Shown here: positions 16,231-24,058 of the stretch, piece after piece
How the letters are laid out: every line of letters begins with the position of its first letter
Position numbering within the stretch: position 1 is the stretch's first letter
NCBI GenBank assembly: GCA_021817825.1
Contig: JAKAFS010000007.1
Coordinates: forward strand, 1 to 63,838
Reading direction: 5' to 3'
DNA length: 63,838 bases
Source: Deltaproteobacteria bacterium
GTDB taxonomy: Bacteria; Desulfobacterota; Syntrophia; Syntrophales; UBA5619
The notes under the pieces: model-generated
Told to the model about the DNA's origin: nothing
What the model saw: only the letters and a program-made list of their open reading frames with translations
Database searches by the model: none
Translations under genes and position numbers: made by a program

Positions 16231-16980
16231 CTAGGGTTTGAAGAGGCTGTCGGCGAGCCCCCTATTGACCCGCCAGTCCGAGTAGCTGATGAAGATATCC
16301 CCCTCGCCGGACAGCTCGTCGATCTGGCGCATCCCTCCGGTCAGGGGATTGTCCCTTGGTGTCGAACCTTCGGGGGCCGGCGCCCCCTCGGGAAAGGCAA
16401 GGTGGACGGTGACCTTTGCCGGCAGGAGCCATTTCCCGTCGCTCTGTTCGACCCATTGCTGCGTGAACTTCATCAGCCCGCGCGCTCCCTTGAAGGCCAG
16501 GCTTTCGACCTGGAGAATCCGCTTCGGGCTTCCCCCGACCCAGACCTGGAAATAGCGAATCGCGCTCTTGGCGTCCAAGGGCTCGACGCGGTAGAGGTCG
16601 GCCGCCACCCCTTCGAGCGGTTCGGTTCGCATCCACTCGATCCGGTTCTTTTCGGGATCGAACTGGAAGGGGTTGAAGACGCCGCTATTGCGGGGGATCG
16701 GCGCAAAACGCCGCGTTTCGACATGGAACTTGTCGGGCTTCTTGAAGTAGATGGTGGCGATCACCTCCGGGACCCTCAGGTTCGGCATATCGACCTTCAC
16801 CCGAATCTGCGCCGTATAGTCGTTCAGTCCCCGGTAAGGCCGCATCAGTTCGGTGAAGACCTCCCTGGCATCGTGCGGGGCCGGGGCGACGGGCCGCTCC
16901 TGAGCGGCAAGCGGCGCTGCCGATAAAAGGAGAATCGCCGTGAGAAGGTTCACAATACCGTGGATCAGAATCGTTTTCAT
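16231..16980 (-). CDS. LolA-like outer-membrane lipoprotein-sorting protein
   Basis: A 249-residue periplasmic protein with a cleavable signal peptide (MKTILIHGIVNLLTAILLL, cut near AAQ). The rest is beta-rich, with repeating short segments such as YTAQIRVKVDMPN and KPDKFHVETRR, the pattern of the LolA half-barrel that binds lipid or lipoprotein acyl chains. Its start codon directly follows the stop of the permease gene. With the ABC exporter it may form a system that hands a lipid or lipoprotein across the periplasm. It is distinct from a housekeeping LolA, which is usually shorter. Confidence 0.65.
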   Translation of the reverse strand: MKTILIHGIVNLLTAILLLSAAPLAAQERPVAPAPHDAREVFTELMRPYRGLNDYTAQIRVKVDMPNLRVPEVIATIYFKKPDKFHVETRRFAPIPRNSGVFNPFQFDPEKNRIEWMRTEPLEGVAADLYRVEPLDAKSAIRYFQVWVGGSPKRILQVESLAFKGARGLMKFTQQWVEQSDGKWLLPAKVTVHLAFPEGAPAPEGSTPRDNPLTGGMRQIDELSGEGDIFISYSDWRVNRGLADSLFKP

Positions 16981-17844
16981 TTACGAAAGAATGTCCTTTC
17001 GGGAGAAATAGGCCAGGGTCATGATAAAGAAGGCCGCGATGAATCCGGACAGGATCGTCACATGGACCCCAATGGCCGTCCAGGGAATGGGATCGTCGAA
17101 GACCAGTTGCCAGGCGTCGAAATAGTTGACGAACAGAAAAGGGCGAAGGGCCTGAAACATCGCGAAGGGCAGCGTGATGATGAGGATGCTTACGATGATG
17201 ACCGCCATCGTGGCGATGATCGGCCCGATCGAGTTGTCGGTCAAGGCGGAGAAGAAAAAGCAGAGCGACGAAACGACGAACATCGCCAGGGTGGCCAGGC
17301 CATAGGCGACGAGGAAGCGAAAGGCCAGCTCTTCTTCCGGAATGATCAGGATCCCCCGGCGGAGGACCAAAAGGTCGCCGCCCCCCAGCGCCCACAGGGA
17401 AAGGCCGACCGTCAGGCCGCCGATGAAGAGGACCATGGCCGCCGTATAGATCAGGTTGACGATGAATTTGGCCGTGATGATCCGGGTCCGGGAGACCGCG
17501 TGGGTCAAAAGGAAGCGGAAGGTGCCCGCGTTCCCCTCCCCGGCAATCTGGTCCCCGGCCACGATGGTCAGTACGATCGGGATATGCACCCAGAGGGCCG
17601 CCATGAAGAAGAAACCGAAAAACCAGCCATTGAAGACGTTCCCGCCGATGACGAAATCGTTCCGAAGTTGCGCCAGCATGAGCTGTTCGAAGGACTGCTG
17701 TCCGCCCATCTTGAGGCCGGCCACGATCAAGGGCACGATCAAGCCGAAGGCGATAAACCCGATGTAGGTGCGCCAGCGGGTGAAGGTCTTGACCAGTTCG
17801 AACCGGACGAGACGCGTCATCATCCCTTCCATCCTAAGTTCCAT
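16981..17844 (-). CDS. ABC transporter permease (ABC-2 type)
   Basis: A 287-residue inner-membrane protein with six predicted helices and a large first extracytoplasmic loop, typical of NatB/ABC-2 exporter permeases. It pairs with the ATPase encoded just upstream: the gap is 5 bases and the ribosome site AGGAG overlaps the ATPase stop, which supports the start at 17844. An internal ATG at 17820 (MTRLVRFELVK) has a poorly spaced ribosome site and is less likely. The substrate is unknown; the downstream LolA-like protein hints at a lipid-related cargo. Confidence 0.8.
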   Translation of the reverse strand: MELRMEGMMTRLVRFELVKTFTRWRTYIGFIAFGLIVPLIVAGLKMGGQQSFEQLMLAQLRNDFVIGGNVFNGWFFGFFFMAALWVHIPIVLTIVAGDQIAGEGNAGTFRFLLTHAVSRTRIITAKFIVNLIYTAAMVLFIGGLTVGLSLWALGGGDLLVLRRGILIIPEEELAFRFLVAYGLATLAMFVVSSLCFFFSALTDNSIGPIIATMAVIIVSILIITLPFAMFQALRPFLFVNYFDAWQLVFDDPIPWTAIGVHVTILSGFIAAFFIMTLAYFSRKDILS

Positions 17845-17849
17845 CGGGC

Positions 17850-18758
17850 TTACGCTCCTGAGATCAGGTCAAGAAAATAGGTTTCCAGCGACCGCCGGGG
17901 GACGAGGGCCAGGACGTCGAACCCTGCCTCGACCAGTTTCCGGTTGAGTTCCGGAATGCGCGCCGGAGCGAGTTCTACCCGGACACCGTCGCCCTGCTGG
18001 GAGGCCGTCCGGGTGACCTCGAATGTGGTGAGGAACCGGAGGAGCTCCTCCGGCCGGTCGGTCTTCACCAAGACCTCGGCCGGCCCCTTTTCCAGGAGGT
18101 CCCGGACGCTTCCCTCGACCCGGAGCTGCCCCTGATGGATGATCGCCATTCGGGTTGCAATCATCTCCACCTCGGAAAGCAGATGGGAGGAAAGCAGGAT
18201 CGTCACCCCCCGTTCCCGGGAGAGTTTCAGGATCAGCTCCCGCACCTCTTTCATCCCCTGGGGATCGAGGCCGGTCGTGGGCTCGTCGAGGATCACCAGC
18301 TCCGGGTCGTTGAGGAGGGTGAGCGCCAGGCCGAGACGCTGGTTCATGCCGTGAGAGTAGGTTCGGACCGGGTCCTGGGCCCTGTCGGCGAGCCCCACCA
18401 GCGCCAACTCCTCCATGATCCGGCGGCGGGTGACCGGTTTTTGCAGCCCTCCCAGGATCTCCAGGTTGCGCAGGGCCGAGAGGTGACCGTAGAAGGCCGG
18501 TTTTTCGACCACCGCCCCCACCTTGGCCAGCGCCTTGTGGCGGGCCCTGTTGAGCGACACCCCGAAGAGCTCCACGTCCCCCTCGGTGGGGAACACCAGG
18601 TGGAGGATCATCCGGATGGTCGTGCTCTTGCCCGCGCCGTTGGGTCCCAGAAAGCCGAAGATATCGCCCCGCTGAACCTCGATATTGAGATGATCCACCG
18701 CCACCCGGCTTTGATAGCGCTTCGTCAGGTTGATCGTTCTCAATACGGTGTCGGTCAT
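17850..18758 (-). CDS. ABC transporter ATP-binding protein
   Basis: A 302-residue ATPase. Walker A is GPNGAGKST, the signature is YSHGMNQRLGLA and Walker B is LVILDEPTTGLDP. The C-terminal extension of about 80 residues is typical of the NatA/CcmA-like exporters. It powers the permease encoded next. The ATG at 18758 begins MTDTVLRTINLTKRYQS, a normal N terminus for the family; longer upstream frames look spurious. It is the first gene of the exporter/LolA-like/NhaA operon. Confidence 0.88.
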   Translation of the reverse strand: MTDTVLRTINLTKRYQSRVAVDHLNIEVQRGDIFGFLGPNGAGKSTTIRMILHLVFPTEGDVELFGVSLNRARHKALAKVGAVVEKPAFYGHLSALRNLEILGGLQKPVTRRRIMEELALVGLADRAQDPVRTYSHGMNQRLGLALTLLNDPELVILDEPTTGLDPQGMKEVRELILKLSRERGVTILLSSHLLSEVEMIATRMAIIHQGQLRVEGSVRDLLEKGPAEVLVKTDRPEELLRFLTTFEVTRTASQQGDGVRVELAPARIPELNRKLVEAGFDVLALVPRRSLETYFLDLISGA

Positions 18759-18998
18759 AGCTTCTGCAATCCATCTACAGTAGTTAACGGCTGGGTCATC
18801 TTTCCGGAGACCGTGATGACAACGGCTACCCTTATACATGATTTTTCCCCATGGCAAGCAAATCTTTTCCCGACACCTGCTGTCCGGGCAGGTGCAACAA
18901 TCCTGTTTCGAACCGACGGGCAAGTATGCTACAGTGCGGCATCTGCAACGAAACATGACGGGGCATGATTCTTAGAAAATAATTGAAGGAACAAAGCG

Positions 18999-19769
18999 AT
19001 GAGCGAATTGAGCGCGTTCAAGAATTTTTGCCGGTTGCTGGCCGACGAAAGCGGCCGGATCATCCGAAAATATTACCGAACCCCGCTGGCGGTCGAGACC
19101 AAGAGCGATGCCTCGCCGGTCACGATCGCCGACAGGGCGGCCGAGGAACGGATGCGGGAATTGATCGAAAAGGAATTCCCGGACCACGGCATCATGGGCG
19201 AGGAGTTCGGCGCCTCCAACCCCGAAGCCGAATACCAGTGGGTCCTCGACCCCATCGACGGCACGAAGAGCTTTGTCTGCGGCGTCCCCTTGTTCGGCAC
19301 CCTGATTGCCCTGGCGAAAAAGGGACAACCCCTCCTCGGGCTCATCCATCAACCGATCCTCAACGAACGGCTGATCGGCGACAACGTGACCGCCGAATTG
19401 AACGGCAACCCAATCGGCGTGCGGGATTGTCGGGACCTCTCGTCGGCGATCCTGCTTTCCACCGACCATCTGGATTTCGGGAAGTACCGCACCCAGGCGG
19501 GATTCGAGGCGCTGATCCGGAAAGTCGCCTATTACCGGACCTGGGGCGACTGCTACGGGTACTCGCTCGTCGCCGCCGGCTTTGCCGACATCATGATCGA
19601 CCCGGTCATGAACCTCTGGGATCTGATGGCCCTGATCCCGATCATCCGCGGCGCCGGCGGGCAGATCACCGATTACCGGGGCCACGATCCGGTCAAGGGG
19701 GACAGCATCGTGGCCACCGCCGGGCCCCTGCACGACGAAGTCATCAAGATCCTGAACAGCGTGGGTTAA
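18999..19769 (+). CDS. Inositol monophosphatase family protein, HisN-like
   Basis: A 256-residue cytoplasmic phosphatase. The metal-binding motifs GEEFG, DPIDGTKSF and WDLMAL are intact, along with WGDCYGYSLVAAG, which is characteristic of the histidinol-phosphatase (HisN) branch. It probably removes phosphate from L-histidinol phosphate, the penultimate step of histidine synthesis, although inositol monophosphate or 3'-phosphoadenosine-phosphate cannot be excluded. AAGGA precedes the ATG. No other his gene is nearby, and it lies divergent to the ABC exporter operon. Confidence 0.82.
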   Translation: MSELSAFKNFCRLLADESGRIIRKYYRTPLAVETKSDASPVTIADRAAEERMRELIEKEFPDHGIMGEEFGASNPEAEYQWVLDPIDGTKSFVCGVPLFGTLIALAKKGQPLLGLIHQPILNERLIGDNVTAELNGNPIGVRDCRDLSSAILLSTDHLDFGKYRTQAGFEALIRKVAYYRTWGDCYGYSLVAAGFADIMIDPVMNLWDLMALIPIIRGAGGQITDYRGHDPVKGDSIVATAGPLHDEVIKILNSVG

Positions 19770-19836
19770 CCGTCCCGATCGGCGAACCGTCAACCGAGGC
19801 CGCAGACGGTCATGAGGGGAAGACTCCGGTCGTCTG

Positions 19837-20889
19837 TCAAACCTGTTCCTTGACCACATGGAGACGAACCGTGGCGCCCGTGACCCGACTCCTCCCTGTA
19901 TAGAGGAAGGCGGCGACCCAGAGGACCTGGAAAAACAGGATAACCCCCGGGTCCCAGAGGGCGCGCAGACCGGTCGCGAGATCCGGCAAGGCGTCCCCGG
20001 CCGCCGGGAAAAGGAAGAGCAGGAGCAAGGCATAGGCAATGGAGAGGAGGGCCATGACCTGGTAGGCCGTGATCCTGCCCGTTCCCCGATAGTCGGCCCG
20101 CAGAAATTCGGAGAGAACCCGCCAGGACTGCGTCAGGGCCAGCAGGCCGACAAAGGTCGCCGCATGGTATCCCTTTAAAAAACCGTAGCAACCCCAAAGC
20201 CCCGCCCCGGTCAGGAGCAGCGTCGTCAGGGCCTGGACCGGGACGACCTCCTGTCCGTCGAGGTGATGGGCATAGGCGATTTTTTTCGTCTTTCCGGAAA
20301 AGATGAAGGCCCGGCCGCGGAAGAGCCGCCGGAGCCAGGGATGGCAGTCTGCCAAGGGCTTTCCATAACAGCAGCCGAAGCTGATGCAGGCGAGCCGGCC
20401 GATCCCTTCGCCCACGGCATAGGCGACGGCAATGGCCGCAAGGACGCTCAGCACCGGCGTCTGGAAACCCATCCGGACGCCCAGAGTTCCATTGATGAAC
20501 TGGATGACCCAGGGCGCCGCCAGCAAACCGGCAAAGGAGGCGCCGCCGACCGTAAAGGTGTTCGCCTTCCCCTCGACCCAGAGAGCGATCAGCCGCGATG
20601 CCGGCATGCAGATCGTAAGGATGGCCGCCAGAATGGCCAGCACCCCCGTCATCGAAAGGGACAAAGAGCCCATGAGGATGAAGAAGAGGACTGCCGCGAA
20701 GAGATAGGCGGTGGCATTGAAAAACCCGTAATAGGTCAGATTCAGCCCCTGCCAGGCGCCGTCCTGCCCCTTGTCGCCCAAAAGGCAGCCGATCACCTGC
20801 CACCTCTCCGCCGGCAGGGCCCGGAATCCCCAGTAAAAAAGAACCGCCAAACAAAGGACAAGCGCAACGAGAAAAAGCTCAATAAGCAT
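19837..20889 (-). CDS. Lgt-like (prolipoprotein diacylglyceryl transferase family) membrane protein
   Basis: A 350-residue protein with about eight membrane helices. The stretch GEGIGRLACISFGCCYGKP corresponds to the conserved Lgt signature. It differs from housekeeping Lgt proteins, which have a GxxRxGNFxNxE type motif, so this may be a paralogue acting on a different acceptor. Lgt transfers diacylglycerol from phosphatidylglycerol to lipoproteins. Its start overlaps the DksA-family stop by 11 bases. It is the third gene of a phosphatidylserine decarboxylase/DksA/Lgt-like operon behind a PhoB-type promoter. Confidence 0.75.
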   Translation of the reverse strand: MLIELFLVALVLCLAVLFYWGFRALPAERWQVIGCLLGDKGQDGAWQGLNLTYYGFFNATAYLFAAVLFFILMGSLSLSMTGVLAILAAILTICMPASRLIALWVEGKANTFTVGGASFAGLLAAPWVIQFINGTLGVRMGFQTPVLSVLAAIAVAYAVGEGIGRLACISFGCCYGKPLADCHPWLRRLFRGRAFIFSGKTKKIAYAHHLDGQEVVPVQALTTLLLTGAGLWGCYGFLKGYHAATFVGLLALTQSWRVLSEFLRADYRGTGRITAYQVMALLSIAYALLLLFLFPAAGDALPDLATGLRALWDPGVILFFQVLWVAAFLYTGRSRVTGATVRLHVVKEQV

Positions 20890-21277
20890 GCTGTTCGACC
20901 CCTAAATGGGCGGCATGAGCGCCGCCTCTGGAAATCAGTTCCGTCTTTTCTTTGCAGGCCGTGCAGAGGCGGCTCAGCGGCGCCAACCGGAGCCGCCTGG
21001 GGGAGATGGCCTTGCCGCACCGGTGACAGACCCCGAATTGCCCCTCGTCGATGCGCCGGATCGCCTCTTGAATCTCCCGGATCTGATCGCTTTCCCGGCC
21101 CCGGATCATCAACTCGACGGTCCGGTCGTGCTCGACCGTTGCCCGGTCGAGCACATCCGCCATCCGGTCCGACCCGTCCTTGATGCGCACCACGGTCCGG
21201 TCGAGCGTACCCTGCAATTCCTCCCGCTTCCGGACGAGTTCGCCCCTTACCTGCGTCAAAATCTTTCGGTGGTCCAT
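20879..21277 (-). CDS. DksA/TraR-family zinc-finger protein
   Basis: A 132-residue protein: a coiled-coil first half (KILTQVRGELVRKREELQG) and a four-cysteine zinc finger CHRCGKAISP followed by CTACKEK. This is the DksA/TraR fold, which binds the RNA polymerase secondary channel and alters promoter choice, usually with ppGpp. AAGGAGGACAG precedes the ATG. It sits between the phosphatidylserine decarboxylase and the Lgt-like gene with a 26-base gap and an overlap. Its presence in a lipid operon is unusual. Confidence 0.85.
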   Translation of the reverse strand: MDHRKILTQVRGELVRKREELQGTLDRTVVRIKDGSDRMADVLDRATVEHDRTVELMIRGRESDQIREIQEAIRRIDEGQFGVCHRCGKAISPRRLRLAPLSRLCTACKEKTELISRGGAHAAHLGVEQHAY

Positions 21278-21303
21278 CTGTCCTCCTTCTTTCGGCCTTC
21301 GGC

Positions 21304-22320
21304 TCAGGATGCCATAGACATGCCGTTTCTGTTTGCGATCAGCGACCGCACCTTGACATCCGATTCCACCAGGGGCTGACCGAACTTCCGGCTGAAGATG
21401 CTTTCCACCCCGTGGTAGGACATATTGGCGGAGATATCGTCGGCAAAGCGGACGCGGTTTTTTTGAAAAACAAGGACCACGGTGCTGCTGCCGGGACGAA
21501 AGAGGCTCTTGGGCACGCCCCGCCGGATAAACATCCCCGAGCCGACCGGCAGGGGGTTGTCGTATTTCTTTTCGCTGTAGCACTGGACGATGTCGCCGAT
21601 CATGAGAGCCACGACCTCGATCATGGCCACCAGCCCCACCTGGGTTCCCTCGGGAACATCGGTATCGATGATCGTGACGACCCGTTTGTTCTTCGAGTAG
21701 GGGGTGGCCACGGAGACGACGGCGTTGGGATTGCATGCATGATAGAGACCGGGGATCGGATAAAAATCAATGACTTTTCCGGCCACGGGCGTATGGTTGT
21801 AGTGGTATTTGTCCGGCGTCAGCCGGAAGACGGCAAAGTCGCCGTTGCGAAAGGTCCGGAGCCAGTTTTTCTTGTTGACGCCGAACAACTCCTGGTAGTC
21901 GAAAAATTTCCCTTTGATGAAGAGGCTGGAAGTCTCGCAAAAGGAGCCGCAGAGCATCCGCGCATCGGCGGGAGCGACGACGGCATGCGGATCGTTCGGC
22001 ATCGGGCGGCACTCCCAGTAGCGGATCTTGCGTTCGAAGACCCGCTGTAGCGTATCGAGCCTGGCCGGCGGATCGAGGCATTCCCGCAGGTCGATGCCCC
22101 AGGCGGCGCAGAGGCCGAGACGGCCGGCCACCTTTTCGGAAAACAGGCCGCCGTAGTTCAGCTCTCCCAGAATCCGGGAAGCCCGGGCGCTGATCAGTTT
22201 CCGGAAAAGCCAAGGCGTCTGTTCCCTGACCCCCGAGTAGAGAAAGCGGATGGCCGCATCGCCGAACAATCTTTCCGTCTGAATCCGACGATTTTCACGA
22301 TCGATGTACTGGTGTTGCAT
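21304..22320 (-). CDS. psd: Phosphatidylserine decarboxylase proenzyme
   Basis: Makes phosphatidylethanolamine from phosphatidylserine at the membrane. The 338-residue product shows DKYHYNHTPVAGKV, TDVPEGTQVGLVAMIEVVAL and the self-cleavage region RPGSSTVVLVF, where the chain is cut between glycine and serine to create the pyruvoyl group (family knowledge). The motif is GSS rather than the common GST. AGGGGG precedes the ATG at 22320. A PhoB-type promoter (22347-22400) lies 27-80 bases upstream, so the gene and its two followers may be phosphate regulated. Confidence 0.88.
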   Translation of the reverse strand: MQHQYIDRENRRIQTERLFGDAAIRFLYSGVREQTPWLFRKLISARASRILGELNYGGLFSEKVAGRLGLCAAWGIDLRECLDPPARLDTLQRVFERKIRYWECRPMPNDPHAVVAPADARMLCGSFCETSSLFIKGKFFDYQELFGVNKKNWLRTFRNGDFAVFRLTPDKYHYNHTPVAGKVIDFYPIPGLYHACNPNAVVSVATPYSKNKRVVTIIDTDVPEGTQVGLVAMIEVVALMIGDIVQCYSEKKYDNPLPVGSGMFIRRGVPKSLFRPGSSTVVLVFQKNRVRFADDISANMSYHGVESIFSRKFGQPLVESDVKVRSLIANRNGMSMAS

Positions 22321-22346
22321 GCTGTTCCCCCTTGTTGGTTGCGGGA

Positions 22347-22400
22347 ATCTTAACAGGGGATTGTGAAGCGGAGATGACCGATTTATGAAGTTTTCGCGAA
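22347..22400 (-). promoter_or_regulatory. PhoB-type promoter of the psd operon
   Basis: On the minus strand TTCGC, TTCAT, GTCAT and TTCAC recur every 11 bases (22400 down to 22363), then TAAGAT (22347-22352) follows after 10 bases. The predicted transcript would begin about 20 bases before the psd start codon. Confidence 0.65.
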
Positions 22401-22438
22401 ATCCGGCGGCCTTGTCCGGCGAACCGCCCTGGGAGGAG

Positions 22439-22873
22439 CTATGGTTGAACTTGAGATGCGCCCCATTGCCGGACGGCGGCCTCGACAGCGTCCCGGATCT
22501 TCCGGACCTCCGCCAGACGTTCCTCCGGCGAGCCGGAGACCGCCGCGGGGTCGGGAAAGCTCCAGTGGAGACGGCGGGTCGCACCGGGGAAGACCGGGCA
22601 ACGCTCCGCGCTCGCCTGATCGCAAACGGTAATCACCCAGGAGAAGAGTTCCCCCGATTGGACCATTGCAAAGACGCTCTTGGTCCGGTTTTTCGAGATA
22701 TCGATCCCCGCTTCCGCCATGACCTGCACGACAAGGGGATTCAACGTTCCCGGCTCCAGACCGGCGCTTTTCGCCGCGAAGCGGTCTCCATAAAAATGGT
22801 TCAGGAAGGCTTCCGCCATCTGGCTCCGGGCGCTGTTGTGGATACAGACAAATAGAACCTTTTGCTTCTTCAT
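22439..22873 (-). CDS. arsC: Arsenate reductase, low-molecular-weight phosphatase type
   Basis: A 144-residue cytoplasmic protein starting [23 protein letters not shown]. The CIHNSAR segment is the CX5R phosphate-binding loop. The later [30 protein letters not shown] supplies the further cysteines and aspartate of thioredoxin-coupled arsenate reductases. It reduces arsenate to arsenite. No ars efflux gene is visible nearby. It follows pstS1 by about 110 bases on the same strand, a sensible place because arsenate enters through phosphate transporters. Confidence 0.88.
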   Translation of the reverse strand: MKKQKVLFVCIHNSARSQMAEAFLNHFYGDRFAAKSAGLEPGTLNPLVVQVMAEAGIDISKNRTKSVFAMVQSGELFSWVITVCDQASAERCPVFPGATRRLHWSFPDPAAVSGSPEERLAEVRKIRDAVEAAVRQWGASQVQP

Positions 22874-22986
22874 TTTCTCACCCGAATCCTTTTTCCTTCT
22901 CAATCATGGAAAGGCAGGGACAGCCGTTCCGACCGCCCCCGCCCCGTCATGCTGGGCGGCTCGCCCCGCAGCCCGATAGACCCCTT

Positions 22987-23808
22987 CTACTTCTTAGGCA
23001 GGGGAACGAAGCCTTCCGCCTTGACCAGCTTTTGGCCGGCGGAGCTCAAAACGAACTTGATGTATTTGGCCGTTTCACCCTTCGGTTCGCCGTTCGTGTA
23101 CATGTAGAGGAAACGGGAGATGGGGTACTCCTTGGAGAGGGCCGTCTTCTCCGTGGCCTTTACGCCATTGACGGTCAGGGCCTTGATCGACTCGTCCTGA
23201 TAACCCATGCCGATGTAGCCGATGGCGTAGCGGTTTTTCGAGACCGCCTGGACGATCGCGCCATTGGAGGCCTGGAGCTGCGCCCGGGGGGAGACCTTTG
23301 CCCCTTTGAGGACCAGTTCACCCCAGGCCTCGAAGGTCCCGGAGCTGCTGTCGCGGGAGATCACCACGATCTCCAGATCCTCTCCACCCACTTCCTTCCA
23401 GTTCGTGATCTTGCCTGAGTAGATCTGCGCCAGCTGCTCCACGGTCAGGTTCTTGACGGGATTTTTTGTGTTGACGATCGGCTCGATCGCGTCGATGGCC
23501 ACTACCGTCTCGACGGGGTTGATCCCCTTGGCCTTGGCCAATTCCACTTCCGCTTTCTTGATCTCTCGGGACGAATTGGCGATGTCGGTCGACTTGTCGA
23601 TGAGCGCCTTGATCCCCTCTCCCGATCCGCCGCCGGACAGGGAGATGTTTACGCCGGGATTGGCCTTCATGTAGGCCTCCAGGGTGACCTGGGCGATGGG
23701 CAACACCGTCGTCGATCCCTTGATGATGACATTTTCCGCAAAGGCCGCACCGGCGGAGACCAGCAGGGCCGCCACGACTACCGTGAGCTGTTTGAATATT
23801 TTGTTCAT
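22987..23808 (-). CDS. pstS: Phosphate ABC transporter substrate-binding protein, first copy
   Basis: A 273-residue periplasmic protein with signal peptide MNKIFKQLTVVVAALLVSAG, cut near AFA-ENV. The phosphate site is seen in KGSTTVLPIAQ, SGGGSGEGIKAL and SRDSSSGTFEAWGE. It binds phosphate for the PstCAB transporter. It is separate from the pst operon at 41-48 kb and closely resembles the second copy at 46940-47764 along its whole length. A PhoB-type promoter (23835-23888) lies directly upstream, with the -10 hexamer about 25 bases before the start. Confidence 0.93.
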   Translation of the reverse strand: MNKIFKQLTVVVAALLVSAGAAFAENVIIKGSTTVLPIAQVTLEAYMKANPGVNISLSGGGSGEGIKALIDKSTDIANSSREIKKAEVELAKAKGINPVETVVAIDAIEPIVNTKNPVKNLTVEQLAQIYSGKITNWKEVGGEDLEIVVISRDSSSGTFEAWGELVLKGAKVSPRAQLQASNGAIVQAVSKNRYAIGYIGMGYQDESIKALTVNGVKATEKTALSKEYPISRFLYMYTNGEPKGETAKYIKFVLSSAGQKLVKAEGFVPLPKK

Positions 23809-23834
23809 TTGTTCCTCCTCATGATTTTTGAGGG

Positions 23835-23888
23835 AGTATAGAAAAGGATTGTTGCAGGATAATGACGGATTCGTGAACCTTCCATGAA
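23835..23888 (-). promoter_or_regulatory. PhoB-type promoter of pstS (first copy)
   Basis: On the minus strand TTCAT, TTCAC, GTCAT and GCAAC recur every 11 bases (23888 down to 23851), then TATACT (23835-23840) after 10 bases. The near-consensus -10 makes this the clearest promoter of the set. Confidence 0.75.
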
Positions 23889-24058
23889 TTATATCCAGCG
23901 TCAGAGCCCGATGGGCCGCCGCAGGACGCCCTCACGTCCAACCTGCTGATTCTGCGTGCATCGGTGACATTTAACCGAATTTTAACGATCCATACATCCT
24001 ACGGTAGCAAAAAGACCATAGGCTGCCTCCAGCAAATCAAACCACTAAGGAGGATACC

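Noticed and set aside
18790-18990. Possible PhoB-type words (ATGAC) before the HisN-like gene
   Set aside because: Only one word fits; the 11-base series and a -10 at the right distance are missing.
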